Origin: Gymnorhina tibicen
Lineage: Eukaryota; Chordata; Aves; Passeriformes; Artamidae
Direction: 5' to 3'
DNA length: 64,000 nucleotides
NCBI GenBank assembly: GCA_013399875.1
Contig: VXAZ01008133.1
Span: 690,168-754,167 of the forward strand
Part shown: one piece after another, positions 1-13,557 of the stretch
Layout of the letters: the number at the start of each line of letters is the position of its first letter
Position numbering within the stretch: the stretch's first letter is position 1
Position numbers and translations under genes: made by a program
The notes under the pieces: generated by a model
Database searches by the model: none
What the model was told of the DNA's origin: nothing
Seen by the model: only the letters and a program-made list of their open reading frames with translations

Positions 1-3000
1 TTTTAAAGTGTGTTGAACTGAACTCTAAACATTAGTATATTTAGTTATGTGAAAAAGCCCCATTGATGAGAAATCAAGGCAAAAGTGCAATAATTCTAGG
101 ATTTATTTATGGCCTGCAATATCTGAGCAAAATAACTTAAAGTTGAATATTTCAGTGGGTAGAACTAAGCATGTGATATCTAAGTTTGCCAGGTCAGAAG
201 GTTCAGATGTGAAAGCCATATTGTACTTGTATCTTCTTTCATGTGGTAATTTTACTAGCCACTGTTATAAGCCTAGGAAAAGCTATAAATATTGTATTTC
301 CTGAAAGTTGGGAATCACAGCCTTGAAAAGCCAAGTCTAAACCTCTAACCCCAAAAGTTTTAGTCTGATGTATCGTATTGCTTTTGTGAAGGCACATGAC
401 TAATGATGAGATTAGAAGCAAGCAAAGGGATAAATTATTAGCTACTGAAACAATGGGGGAAAGATTGCTGTGTCGAGAAGAAAAGCTGAAGTTTCTTTCC
501 TCTGGGAAAGAAGAGGCATGTTTAGTAAGGGTATCAGTTCCAAGCATAAACACTTCACCCTACAGCTGCACCAGGGATCAGAATAAACCTGGACAAAGCT
601 CCTTGAAGCAGTCTGCCTTTCAGCACTGGATTAATGAACTGAAAGCATAAGATCTGTGATCATATCCAGGTGTTAAATTCTTTTTCCCAAATATATTGGA
701 AAGAAAAACATTTAGGGCCGATGGTCTCCCAGGAGCATTGTGGAGTGGTTTGTTACCCTCACAGGACAGGGAAAGCCATCCATTAGATAGCTTTGGCTGC
801 GGGGTGTGCTGGGTGCATTGTGGCTCAGAGCCTGCCAGCCTAGTCTCTTCCACGTCTACTCCCTGTACTTCTTCACAATATTCCTGCATGTCTTGTCAAC
901 ATCATGGACTATTAACTTTGTAAATTCATCTTACACTAATGTGTTTATATCCTATAGAGATTAACAATTATGAGTGATAAACAGAGCACAAGAGAAACAG
1001 GGATACCACCAACCTTCTCAGCCTCTGCACTTGCTGCAAACTGCTGAGTTTAGGTATCCCCAAATCACCCAGCAGATGATCCACGTGAAGGCAGGAACAA
1101 AACCCACCAGGATTCTTGCTGATGCGCAAAATCCCCTCTGACCTGACATCTGTCCGTCCATGCAGCATGTGCCAGCAAGCTGTGCAAGAAAATGGATTCT
1201 CTGTAGCATCACAGAACACCCCCTGAGGATTATCTCCAGTATCCATACACTGCTCAGGGCTTCAGAGAAGGGCAGCAAAATAAGACTCAAGAGCATATCT
1301 GGTCATTTCTAAAGGGAAAAGTTAGCAGGGGCTGCTACAGCACCTGATCTGATTCTCCCCCACGTATCCGTTTACCCATGAAAACTGCTTTGTTTCAGAA
1401 ACTGCAGAGCAGATGAGTTATATCACTCCTCTTGTAAACTGTCAGAACACTTAACTTCAAGGATATTAATTCTTCTTCTGGGGCTGAATTTTTCTGACTT
1501 CATCACCCAGCTTTTGGCTCATGTAGCATTTTTAATAGCAAAGTTGAAAATCCTCATTTAACTTACTTACATGCAGTGATAAAGTAATCTCTCAACACTG
1601 TCTTTGCTAAGTAGAACACTGTGTTTCATTTTATGTGGGTTACTTTTTAGACCTGATCACTTTTGTGGTCTTCCTTTGAATTCTTCAGGATTTTCATTTG
1701 TCTTTTCCAGTGGGTTAATCATATCAGGATATGCTGTACCAGCACTGGGCCCAGCAAAGTGGTTACTTAGCACAGGGAAGGTCGTCTCTCTACTCTCATG
1801 TGGCATTGCTCTTTTTAAACATTTTTAATGCAGCATCACATTAGTACTCTTTGATACAGTGATAGTTTGAGGTGGTAATATGTTATGACCTTTAAAATTT
1901 GGTGAATCACACCTTTCTAAACAGAGGCATTTATCCTGTAGGTACAATCAGGAAATGTTTATTTCCACATGTGTTCCTTGTATTTGACAATATTAAAATT
2001 CACTTCTTGCCATTCGGCTTTTTAGATGAATAATTCAGGTAACTCTGTGATGTACTCTGGTTTTTTTCTACCCTTCTAACTGCAGACATAGCCATCATAT
2101 ATTTAATAGTTGTCTAAATTGTTGATAAAAACATGCAGGTATATGAAAGTTGAGGAGCCTTACATAACTAATTCTTTCAGCAAACAGCCAACATTTTTAT
2201 GAATTATGAATATGTCAGTCAAGCAGTCAGGTCTGCCTTTTAAATTTGATGAAATTTAAGCTGCTTATTCTTAAAAACCTCCCTTTTTTTTAGATTGATG
2301 TTATAAACCTTTCTTTTCAGACATTATTACTCAACCAGTATTCTTTTTCCTGTATGATGCATTGCAATTGCAGATCACTTTATAACAAAACAATTCAGGC
2401 TTATAAAAATGCATATCCAGTGATCATTTGCCACAAAATTATCACAATGTCAAACAATTACAGAATATTCTGCTTGTGGTTTATAGTGAGACAGTTGAGG
2501 ATTTTTTGGCTGTCTTTTCTCAAGGTTCTTTCCCTTACAAGGAGGATCCAGATGACAGGTGCAGTTACTTCATGACAGAGATGATGTGTTGTAGCTGAGA
2601 AATTACCAAAATAACAATAAAATTATCTATCCTGTTTTGAATATGAGGGATAGAATGGAGGTTTTTAGTTTGTTCATATTTTCAAAGATGCTTTCATTAA
2701 ATGTTTATCTCCTTCTGTAAATAAACCCTCCAGTGTACAACATGGCAACGACATAATTAACTGCTTGTAATATCAGGGCATGTTACCATGGGAATGAATG
2801 ATGATTCTGAAATATTGCTACTTAGTGCTATGGGTAGAAATTAGAAATAGGGGTTTCATTATTGAAATGGAGGAAAGTCGTTCTGTGATCTTTGTCTCCA
2901 TCTTAGGGCTGTGTATTAAAAAGAGCTTTACTTTTCTTCCCTCTCTCCCTTAACCACTGGAGTACTGCTAAGGGGAAATTCCTTTTAACACCTCCAAGGA

Positions 3001-5923
3001 CAAATGTTGAAATTTAGGTATGTAAAATGGCAATACAGGGAAGCAGATTTTACTGCTGTTCCCACCTGTTTTAACAAGCTTGTCATAGCTTTCAAAAAAA
3101 GAAAAAAATCCTGTGCTCAATTTTTCCATTACTGCAATGAAGATACATCCAAACTTGTAAACCTGTCGTATGGCTTTGTTCACAAAATAAATGCAGAATA
3201 TTACTCAGCTAATAGTGAAAAAGTATAGTTGCCATAGCTATCACTGCTCCAGCATCATCACAGATACATTTTCTTGATGTTACTTTCTCACAAACACTGG
3301 CCTTTTTCAGGAAATAATATTGTCACTGGTGATTTCAGAAATACAGTAATGTTCTTTAGCATTTTTCTTTCTGGGAAATACTCTACTGTTAGTGTGCATA
3401 AATTCCTTAAGGCTCAATGATTCAGAAAGACGTAACACACCATTTAAGTATCATAATGTTACTTCTTTTTTGAAGAATTTTGATTGTTTCCTCCTTTCTT
3501 TCACTGTGTGAAAATAAAAGCATCAAGCTAGCAAGTGCATTCAGAAAAAGATTTTTCCTGGTAACTGATAAATGTGACATCTGTCTGATGTCTTATAGTA
3601 GATCGTGAAAAATTTCTCTTAGAGACATGCACACAAACAGCACTCAGAGAGTCCTGTAGTATTTGCTGGAAAATTCCTCTCTTGTCCTTCACTTTGGACA
3701 CGGGACTGAGTTTGAGGTGTTGGTTCCACATGAAGTTGTTCTGGAGGGTCTCAAAAAACAAAGCTTTGTTACATCCCAGGCTCAAACCAACCAAGCAGTG
3801 TTAAACAGCAGTTCAGGTGACACCAGCTAATGGCACTGTCATCTGACACCATATGCTATTCTAGTATCTTTAGGGTTTGGACCATGTCCACACTGGCCCA
3901 CAGTTAAAATGCAGCTTCTTAACAAAAAGGAAATGAAAGCCCTGGAGAAGTATCAGCTCTCCATAGACAAGTACCAATATGAGAGATTGTGGAGGTTCTT
4001 TATTAACTTGACAGTTTTGTTCCAGAGAGAAAAGTGCTGAATTTCAAAGTGTTGTCTCTTTATATGGGACAGGAACCAATCCATCACCGTTATCTGAGAC
4101 AGAAGAACCCACCATTTGTTTCCAACAGAGACATAGTTTCAGACCTCCAAGTGTGGGAAAGTTTACCAAATAATTACACATGTAGCACGGGAAGTCCTTT
4201 TCATGAGAGGCAATTTAAAGGAACATTGGTTCAGTATTAACTTGGATATGGAGATCTTTATATAGAAACTATTTTTTTTTGGTGGGCAATTTATCAGGTT
4301 ATAAAAGTAGAGAAATTAAGGTCATTCCACACTTGCTTTTGCTTAAGGGCAGCACTATGTAAATGCAGAAGGTTGCTTCCCCAGCTAGCTGAGATTCAGA
4401 AGCAGTTTAGCTGCTTTCTCGCTGCATAGAGCCTCAGCTAATAAGCCCTGAGGATTCATACCAGCTCTGCAAAGAGTTAGCTCACAGGGTTCTGCACAAC
4501 ACCCTAGAAATATGTGCAAAGGTACCCAATTATACAGAGGAAACATAAGTCTGCCTGGTTTTATTAACTTTACCTTCATACTGTTACTGCTTAACTTGAA
4601 CCAGCTGCCAGAGGGAATTTCGGGTGGGTCTCAGAAACACGTTGCTCAATATCCAGGTTTTTAAATCACTTCTTGTCTCGGAGGCAACATCACAAAAACA
4701 TCTTAGCTCTGACCCACATCTAGTAAGTTTATGCTTAAGCATCATGGCTTTGCTAAGCCAAAGCCAATAAATCCTTCTCTGAGCTACCTGTACAGGGCTG
4801 TTGGCTTTTCCTTATGGTGCATTTTCCAGTTTCACTCCTGCTGTCTGTAGTATGTTGCTATGTCCTTCACCAGTATTCCAGTACATCTCTGCCCCTCCAT
4901 TGTGGATTATGGAAGGGATGTGTAAAAGTGAAGTTTTCATCTCCCATTCTTCTAAATGCCACCAGCACTGCACCATTGGAATGGCATGTTGGCTCTCAGC
5001 TTTCATAGGTAGTCTGTAAAAACTGTATGTGTTTACAAAATGCCCAGAAGATATGGCATCATAGTAACAAAAAAAAATGAAAGCCAATCTTTTGAGAGCT
5101 CTTTGGATGGGATCACAGGACCACAAACATCAGGCAGTGTTGGCACTTGTAAGATCCACTAGCACTTCCTGTCATCTCCCAGACAAATATTATTTCAAAG
5201 ACAGTTCAAAGCCACCTTTTCACTGTGATTATTGCAAACACCATGAGCAAGGAAGAAAAAATATAAAAATAAAGAAATAAAAACTTACAGGATATAGTTG
5301 CTAGTATAATTTTAGTTGTGTGAAATAGCACCTTTAAAGGTTTAATTAGACTGATTTCATTCCTCTTTTAATAGTCAGTACAGTAGTTATAAGGATACAT
5401 TTTATTATAAGGACCATTTACAGTGGGGAAAGGAGAGGAGAAAGTTGATTTAGTGCTCAATATTTAGGGACTGACATACTGGCCAATATAGATCTGGACA
5501 CAGTGCTTGTTAAATGTATGCAAGATAGTACTGAATTCTTGTTTTATGTGTCATGTGATGAGATGAAAGGTTATGACATTTTTGTAAGGATAAAAGGAAA
5601 TAGAAATCATTTTGCTGCACTGTGCTGAAATGAAATACTTCAGCATTTATTGAGGAAGCAAATGCATTAAATGAGTTCTCTTATGCTTGGGACATAAATA
5701 AAATAATCCATGGTTTATAAATCCAGTGCGATTAGAAATGCTATCAGTAAAAAAGGCCACATCAAACACAGGCCCATGAGTCTAAGAGGATTGCGGTATT
5801 TGGGTAGGAATAATGATGTAAGATAACCTGTAAAAACAGCCTGTAAAGAAAGAACATTAGCAAATTTATTAAATCAAATGTAGGAATGTTTACTGGGAAA
5901 CAAATATTTGATGTATAGCATAG

Positions 5924-5947
5924 TATACAACAAATATTTGTTGTATA
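5924..5947. repeat. Perfect 24-bp palindrome
   Basis: Each half is 12 bp (TATACAACAAAT and its exact complement), with no spacer. A near copy of the core, CAAATATTTG, also occurs about 30 bp upstream at 5901-5910. It could form a cruciform or a symmetric protein-binding site. In AT-rich intronic DNA it may also be chance. Confidence 0.85.
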
Positions 5948-6690
5948 GACTTACTTTCAGACTGTCACTTCTGGTCATTTTAAACATATATATATGAAGA
6001 ATAAAAGTGTAATTCTTCACGCCCCATGAATTTTAACCACCTTTTAAGGTCAAAAACAACTGGTCAGAGCCTACTTTCTTTCTAAAACAACGGTGCCAGT
6101 CCTGAAAGTGCAGCTGTGGTAGGCACCTACAGATGCTTTCATCACAGTAGTCTGAGTGAAAAGGAGATTAAAATAATGAAGCTTACACAGCCCCTCATTA
6201 CCTGATTAACAGCTTTCCCTGCAACTTTCAGTGAATTCCCGTTGCTTCCTTCCTGCTGCTCGGTGAGCATCTCCCTCATACTGAAGTACACTGACAATCC
6301 ACCCCTTACTTTCCAGCATCTCTTAGGCAGTGGTTTCTCTTAAAACTGCAGCTTTAAGAGAGTAAAACCTTAGCAGAAGCTGAATTGTTATATGACTAAA
6401 GTGTTAGTTTCCCCATTAGTTCCATAAATACACAGATGTAAGGTATATTTTAAGTATAATCTGCTTACCGTGTGTGAATTAGAGTTCACAGCTAAGAGTT
6501 GATCGTGTCTTTGAGCAAGGGATGGACAAAATGACTTCATGACCCTACCAATCTCCCTCTCTGTACATCTGCAATTCTGTGCCTTGCTATGAGTTGATGA
6601 TTGGTAACCTTCATATTTCTCTGATGTCATGAGCATTACCACACTTTAAATATTGATAAAGTGTTGTTGCTCCACACGACACATGAATTA

Positions 6691-6790
6691 GTATAAATAC
6701 ATACATGAAGTATAATACATAAATACATGAATGAAGTATAAATACATCACTTATATTCAACACTGTATAAATACATAATTTATATTCAAA
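6691..6790. repeat. AT-rich imperfect tandem repeat
   Basis: The 12-mer GTATAAATACAT recurs at 6691, 6736 and 6765, with diverged copies between, and TTATATTCAA occurs at 6751 and again near 6781. The array has about four irregular units of 26-29 bp. It is a degenerate minisatellite-like stretch with no coding value. Confidence 0.7.
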
Positions 6791-9700
6791 TAAATGTTTT
6801 AATGAATGCAGTGTTTCACAGATTATTTCATCCTTCAGATTTTTAGGATCTTTAAGTTCTTTAAGACTCAAATGTTGCTAAGTGATGCTTTTAATATCAC
6901 GTGTAATTGTTACTATGAGTGTTGACATTCACAGTGAGATAGGTAAATGAAAGGCTACTTAGCAGTGTTGCCTTCATCAACATTTAGATCACAAACACTA
7001 TTGTTCTGGAAGGGAATTTACCTCCTCTCATTTGTATTTTTAATGCTGGACGGAAAATGCAGTAGTTGGAAACATCGTGAGCTGCATTATTAAACAGCAA
7101 TATCACTATGGTCATACAGCATAGTTTTTCTAGAAAGGCCACAAACCAGTGTTAAGGTCTAGAGTTCATTTTCCTGCTCAGTCAGACCTAGTACAGGTAG
7201 GAAAGCAGCTTTTGTTGTGAAAAGAGAGAAAGATTGATTATCAGAAGCTGAAGTCCCAGTCTGTCCTTCCAGCCCCTTAATGTTCTTGAAAAGGCAGTCT
7301 TGCTATCACTGGTATATTGTGCAGGGAATGTTGGAATCATTTTCTGTAAACCCTGATTTCATAAAGACAATCATACAAAAGTACTGGAATATGAGTTCAG
7401 AGAGTTGGTTGTGCCTTGACATATATGGGAACACTGGGATTTTTTGGTTTTCCTCTTTTGGAAAAATAAGGAGGTGTAGTAATACCCTCAGTTCTCTCCT
7501 TCCTCCTGCCTACGATGGGAGTGAGAAGGTACTTTTGCATCCTGAGTTTGAGCTCCCATCTCAGTAGTGAAAAGCAAGGGTGAAAAAGTCGATTTAACAT
7601 GACTCCAGCACTGTTGCTTGTTCACAAGTCATTGATCAGGAACTAGTAGTAGAAAAGCAGCGTTTGTAATACAGCTTGCAGCTATTTCGAGTTAGCTCCT
7701 CTCAGCAGGAGTCATCTTCCTGGAAAGGCCCCACGGAGACCAGCTTAAAATAGAAATCATTAGGAGAGAGATGCACTGCACAAAGGCAGCAGTGCAGGAG
7801 AAAACAAAGAACCTCAGAGAACAAGGGCGCCAAAGTTATTCCCGTGTTCGGTTTTCTCCGCATCCGTCTGATTTGATGTCAAGTCTGTTTCGTGCCTTCA
7901 TCTGGCAGGGTGTTTGTCTCCTAGCTCCTCAGTGGAAGGGAAGAGGTGCAGATCTGTCTTCTGGATGGATGGGTATGAAGAGATGCCTGAGGGGACCTTG
8001 TCTACAGCAGACAAGTTTTCCCATTCATTTAGTGCAGCTCTGGATGGGTTTCTTGCAAAATCTGTATTGAATGCAAGTGAAATCTTCAGCGAAAGTTACT
8101 TTATTTAATAAGCCTCTAAAATAATTATGCTAAGCCTAACAGCTTTTCCACATTCAGAGAGGAAAATTTTGAATAGCCCCTTTCCCTGGCCTGGGAGCTC
8201 AGCAATGACTGCTCACACCATCAGGCAATATGGAGCATTTCAATCTTCAGAGAGCATAAGCTTTCTCTAATTTTCCTGCTAGAAGCTGCTGTGGATGTTT
8301 TTCCTCTTTCATCGCTCTAGAGAGGGCGATAGCATGTCTTCAGTTTAAAATTTAGCAATTAATTCAGGGGAAGGAAACAGAAATCTTGATTTTTTTAAAA
8401 ACTTCTACAGTGAGTTTGCATGTTAAGTGATTCACAATTTGCTGTAAGAACAAGAAATTAAAAATATATTCCATCATAATTTTTAGCTGTTTCAACTGTT
8501 GCTAACAAGATCACTACCTACTGCAGTGTTTCTCCATATTTTGTAGAAAAGAACATGAATGCAATCATTTGCATGTTCCTGCTCTGTAGTTGTAGTTGAA
8601 TTTAAAGTATATCAAGGCAGCTGTTCACAGTCTCACTCAGGAAGTAATTATTGATTTACTGATCTAGTATCTATCGAACTTAAACGAGTCTGCTCATTTA
8701 AGAATAACTATCCAAAATTAATTCTAGTCCATTATATAAAAGGCATCCTTTGAGTTGTGAATCTGGTTTGAGGGCATCCATCAAAGTGGATGATGTTCCT
8801 GACTTCTGAAGAGAACAACTGGTTTTACAGTTCCGGTATTTCTGAGGCTTAGTCAGGATCACAGTCAGGGTATGACAGGTCATTCTGTGATAGTCAGACG
8901 TTTGTTAGCACTATTTTGAAACAAATCCAGAGTCTTGTAATGGCTGTCTGGTATCTCGTACATCTCACAGCAGTGCTCTGACCACCAGGTGAGAAGTAGC
9001 AAAATTCACTTATTGGTTTCCTCTACTAAGAACTTCATTGAATACAGAAATACTGTCTTTTTCTGCAAAAAACATTTGGCATCAGCTAAATGAAATCTTG
9101 AAAGAAAGGGAAAAAAAACCAAACCAGGCAGTCAAGAATATTTGACCTTAACCTTAGTTTTCTGTGTGCCATAGGATGTTGATAACTTTTGAATAACAAC
9201 AGCTATCCCAATAGATGAATATTTATAGCATAGAATCAAACTGGACTCACTTTTGAATAATATAGAAATCACATAATTGGTTTGTTTGATTCATTGTATC
9301 AGTGGGGTTTTTTTAAAGGTAGGAAGGTGTTTTCACTTCCAAATTGACATCTGCAGGGTTTTTTAAAGATAGTTACTTTTTTATTTACAAAAAAAAAAAA
9401 ACAACTGTGAGGTACTGATGTAGAACAGCAGATAAGGAAAAAAATCAGTAGGTGGCCAATTCATTCATATACATTAAGCAATTCTCTCAAAGTACAGTAA
9501 CATCTCCTATGAAGGAAGAATAGTTAAATTATACATCTCAGCTTAAAGTAAAAGTCCTTCAGCTGAGCAATAGCATATCAAATATGCTTTCTAGCACTCT
9601 CGAAATAGTATCTTTTAAAGTATTTCTAGTTGCAAGGGTATCTTTTGAGATACAGAAAGGTAAAATAAGAAGCTTTTGTCTGCACTTAAGAGCTTAGTTT

Positions 9701-10673
9701 CCCTCTTCATCTCAGCAACTGACTGCCCTATGAGTCCCCCCAGCAGTGGGAAGAGGCTTGGATGAGAGTCCCCCCAGTGAGGATGCTGCACCCTGGCACA
9801 GCCATTCACAGGAGAGCAGCTGCAGAGCACATACCAAGTTTCTTGCCATCCCTCCTCTTCTTCCCACCTCTCTTTCCAGTCCACGTGGATTTCAAAGGGT
9901 GATCCCAGCAGAAGGATGTGATCGAGAGGGCACTCATGCAAAATCACGTTGCCTCTATGCTTGTCTCATCTAAGGATTATTTTTTTAATTCCTCTCTACT
10001 CATTAGCCAGGGAAGAAGAATGAGCACTGGTAAATTTGGTTTCCACTTACTTGAAAGTTAAAAAACTTTACATTCAAAAGAGATGAGGGCAGCAGATTAG
10101 AAGCCATATGCAGTTCAAGGACGTATTTAAGAAAAGGATTCATTGCCAATTCCACAAGGAATTCCACCTTCCTTCTGTTTCATTGCACTAGAGAAGGACA
10201 TCCCAATTTATGCCTTTATGTTTTAGTTGCTACTTACTGGCTGTATTTCCTACCTTTTTGCTCCTAATCTCTTTTCCTCTGAAACGGATATTAAAATCTG
10301 GCATTAATCTTGCTAAAGTAAATATGTGTTTATACAAACATTCCTATTAATTTTTACTGCTGGGTAACTATCATATTCCATTCATAAGTTTTTAGAAATT
10401 TCTCAACGTACTGGCTTTTCAAACACGGTTACAGCTGGGTTTTGTAGTGATGATAGATTCTTTTCCATTTATTTTAAATACTGACTTATAAAATGTCTCT
10501 AAAGAACAGTAATAATAGTAGAGTATTTCCACATCATGTGGAATACCTTTCAGCTTTTGTTTTGCTCTTGTTATCCCAATTTTTAGAATTCCTTCATTAG
10601 TCTTCAGCAGGTTGGAGGTTTGTTTTGAATTATTTTCTTGGTCCCATCTGCTTAGTCTGTATGCATGCCTTAG

Positions 10674-10893
10674 TTTTTTAATGTATGGTTTAATTTATAT
10701 GGGGATCAAACACTATGGAAAACTTTTCTATCTAATGCTGACAAATGGAAAAGACAGTTGAATTCAGTGATTCAGGCTGTGGTCAAGCATGGCTGTCCTG
10801 CCTATGAAGACTTCAGACTTCTGATGTTTCAAATTCTGAACCCTTTAAAAGAAGGAAATCATGCATTCTTTGTTAAACAGTGGAAAAGAGAAT
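10674..10893 (+). other. Coding-like block, candidate exon or exon relic of unknown gene
   Basis: The frame opens right after an in-frame TAG at 10671-10673 that could double as a splice acceptor (CCTTAG). It stays open to a strong donor, AAT|GTAAGT, at 10893/10894, and if unspliced would stop at 10914. The roughly 73 residues look like real protein. Segments read LWKTFLSNADKWKRQL, then VVKHGCPAYEDFRLLMFQIL, then HAFFVKQWKRE, rich in Trp, Lys, Phe and Cys, with no low complexity. They do not match the part of TBC1D5 expected here. The exon would end in phase 1. Joining it to the next TBC1D5 exon, which starts with GA, would create TGA, so it is not a simple in-frame TBC1D5 exon. I do not recognise the family. 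It may be a nested gene's exon, a duplicated exon or a relic. The weak point is the poor pyrimidine tract before the acceptor. Confidence 0.4.
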
Positions 10894-10916
10894 GTAAGTT
10901 ATTCTTTTATAAATAA

Positions 10917-12718
10917 ATATTAATATATTTTACTTACCAAATTGAGGGACTATACAATTTAGATATAAAGTAAAAAAGCAAGTAAAATGTTGAATTAATT
11001 ATGGGTTTTCTCAGTTCAAGATGCTACATATTTGCAGAAAGATCTGGGTTTTTTATTATTTCTGGCCTTCATAATGTGGTGTCCTTCTCACGTAAAATTT
11101 CTGTTAGACACTGTTCAATTGTACAATAATTTGACAATTGTACAACATTGCTGCAGGACATTGCCACTGTAGTATAGTAAATAATGTGTGCTAAATAAAC
11201 GAGAGCATAGATCTCCTTGTTCAGGTAGGCTGCTTATGCAAAGCTGAGTACCTTCACTGATGCTCTTGACCTTGATCACATCACCTTGACTTTTGTCAGC
11301 TATTGCCTTTCATGGCTCTAGCCTCTTTCATTCCTTCTGTCTCAGATTGCTTTTTAGTGCTTCATTTAGTACTTAGGCATGGATCCTTTCTCTGCTTTGC
11401 CCTTCCCATTGTTCCTTTATACCCATTACTGATTCCTGGCCCCAACTCAATTTCAAACTTGTGTTTATACACGGGTTTTAAGTCTACCTCTCCACTTCTA
11501 ATCTTTCTTCTTGTTCTGTCTCCCACATCTCATTGTTTTGCTATTTATTCTGTAAACACAAAACTCATACCAAGTTACTCAATGCTTTTTCCTGAAACTT
11601 CATATTGTGTCAGAGTTGACAGTGTCATCATATTTGTCCTTGTCGGGATCATCCGTTAGAACAGTTCTGGCTTTTCACTGATTTGGGCCCTGAACATGCA
11701 GGACATTTTTAAAAAGAAACAAATGCAATGCAGATGTGGATTAATGGTACAAAGCTCTAATTGTGAAGTACCTGGGATACAGATTCTCATGAGCAGCAAA
11801 GCATTGTCCCAGAATGAGTGTCACTGAGGGACTTGGGCTCAGTCTGTGTATGTAAAACGAGTGGCACAAAGGAGTATCCTGTCATTTTCAGTTGACAGAT
11901 ACCATCTCATTCTGCCATCTGTCACTAGGAATCTTTGCTGTTTTCTTAAAGAGGAGGAATGTAGGAGCTAGGAGGCCAGAGAATGATCTGACATAGTTTA
12001 AGGAGTCTGCAGAGTTACTGGAGTTGTAGTTTCTCTACAACTGTGTTGGACTGTAGCATTGCCTGGGATTGTCTTCCTGCAAGCACTCTATGCCAGGGTA
12101 GTGAAATGCATCCTTGAAGGACCACACTGTGTGGGTATGGAAGGCAAGAGTCTCCTGAAGTGTTGCTACTGCGCTGCTCCTTCTGTCAAAATTTTGCTGA
12201 GCCCTGGGTCTTTTACCTAAAAGAAGAGATTAGAAAGGGAATGAAATTTTTTATAGTCCTTCTATAAAGAAGAGTATTCTAGCATCTGCAGTGGCCATGG
12301 GACCAAGATGAAGATAGCTATGTTTCTACCTAAACCCTTCTGTGAGATGCAGCAGATTTGTCTTAACTGTTTTTGAATGCTTTCCAAAGCATTTTCGAGT
12401 TCAAAACTGTATGTAGCACAGAGGCTGGTGTGGTCTTCTAGGGGCCAGTAGTAACCTGAGTCCCTTGGTACACAGAGGCAACAGAAGTCCTGCAGGAGCA
12501 GAGCATTGCTGAAGGCTTCCTGGCAGCAGTGCCAGGCTCAGGCTGGCCTCACCTCTGCAGCTAATAAGGTTGTCAGTCTCTGGGTTTGGATACAGAATTG
12601 TGTTTGCAGCTCAAACAGAAGTCTGTTTTGAAAGCATCAGTCAGTGGTAAGTAACAGCACGTTAGAGTTTATTTAGCATGTTTTCTCTCTTTACCTTTCT
12701 TTTCTTTTGATGTTACAG
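10917..12718 (+). other. TBC1D5: TBC1D5 intron sequence
   Basis: This is intronic sequence leading to the splice acceptor at 12718. A pyrimidine-rich stretch at about 11280-11560 gives an open frame of 118 residues (11303-11659). Its Leu/Ser/Phe-rich content reflects base composition rather than a protein. Just before the exon there is a good T-rich tract ending in TGTTACAG. Confidence 0.6.
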
Positions 12719-12798
12719 GAAATATTCAGGAAGTCATTTTGCAAGAACGCTTGGAAAAAGAAGATGAAATTCTGGTTTCCTTGGCTGGTTTGAAGCAG
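12719..12798 (+). CDS. TBC1D5: TBC1D5 internal coding exon (third from last)
   Basis: This 80-bp exon is bounded by acceptor TGTTACAG and donor GTATTA. The first two bases complete a codon begun in an upstream exon outside the view. Twenty-six full codons follow, reading NIQEVILQERLEKEDEIL and then VSLAGLKQ. This matches the segment of vertebrate TBC1D5 that lies C-terminal to the TBC domain, in a coiled-coil-prone region shortly before the disordered tail. Known family role: TBC1D5 is a RAB7 GTPase-activating protein that binds the retromer subunits VPS29 and VPS26 on endosomes. It also links retromer to autophagy through LC3 and ATG9 traffic. The catalytic domain lies upstream of this window. 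The identification rests on near-identity with the remembered human sequence. Confidence 0.95.
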
Positions 12799-13557
12799 GT
12801 ATTACTATTGCTTATCTTAACCTTCTTGTGCCCTTCAGAGCTATTAATCCTTTATCTTTTTTTCTCCTATTTTATTCTTTTTGTATACTGCTGTTTTGTC
12901 CTCTTGTAGCCGTTTTACTAGTGCATCAAACCTTGTGGTGTACTTTTATTTGTAACGATAAAACTCAGCTATAAAGAGTTCAAACAACTTGCACAGTATT
13001 TGCTCCTGTGGAAGTTTTGGAGGCCTCAAATCAAAACTAAAGAAGTGTAACACCAAGTGCTGAACTTAAGCCATGCTATCGTTTTTCTTAATGCAAAATG
13101 TACTTGCTAGACAATAACTACGCCTGTGTCCCCATTATTTCATTGTGACAACACTTGAACATCATTGAATTAAAAGAAAAAATACTACATACATAAAATG
13201 AGAATGCTGCTGAGCATCTCTGTAGCTCTGATTATACTACCCTCTGCTCCCTCAAAATACATTTTATGAGGAACAATGTGACGTATTTTAAACCTTTAAT
13301 GAGGCAGGTAATAATCTTAACAGTTTTATTCTCTTTGTATTTCCTGGATAGTTGTTTTCCAGACTCTAATAAAACCACATTCCACTGTTATTTATATCTT
13401 TAACCAGTATAGGTATGAATATTGACTTGCTTCCTATCTTTTGAAAGCAAGTATTTTGGGGAAATGGTGTATGAAAGCAATCTGCCCAGAGCTTTAGAAA
13501 ATGTAGAATTCCTCCCAATTTTTAACTTACATCCTTTCCCCTCCTATTCAACAACAG
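12799..13557 (+). other. TBC1D5: TBC1D5 intron between the two short exons
   Basis: This 759-bp phase-0 intron has donor GTATTA and acceptor CAACAACAG. It is AT-rich with no recognised element. A short reading frame at 13422-13613 runs across its end, but that is a frame-shifted shadow of the following exon. Confidence 0.85.

Larger units (their letters stand above)
1..10673 (+). other. TBC1D5: TBC1D5 intron sequence, 5' part of window
   Basis: I see no convincing exon here. The stretch lies upstream of recognised TBC1D5 exons on the same strand. The preceding coding exon of the family, which encodes the SFLQGQLNDLDAMCKYC region, was looked for by eye and not found, so it probably lies before the window. 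The DNA is AT-rich with short fortuitous reading frames on both strands. Notable contents are an AT-rich imperfect tandem repeat near 6.7 kb and a 24-bp palindrome near 5.9 kb. Reading frames such as 4034-4240 (+) and 7280-7567 (+) show no family I recognise. Confidence 0.6.

Noticed and set aside
11303..11659. 118-residue frame resembling a membrane protein
   Set aside because: The Leu/Phe/Ser richness comes from a pyrimidine-rich intronic stretch. No start context or family match.
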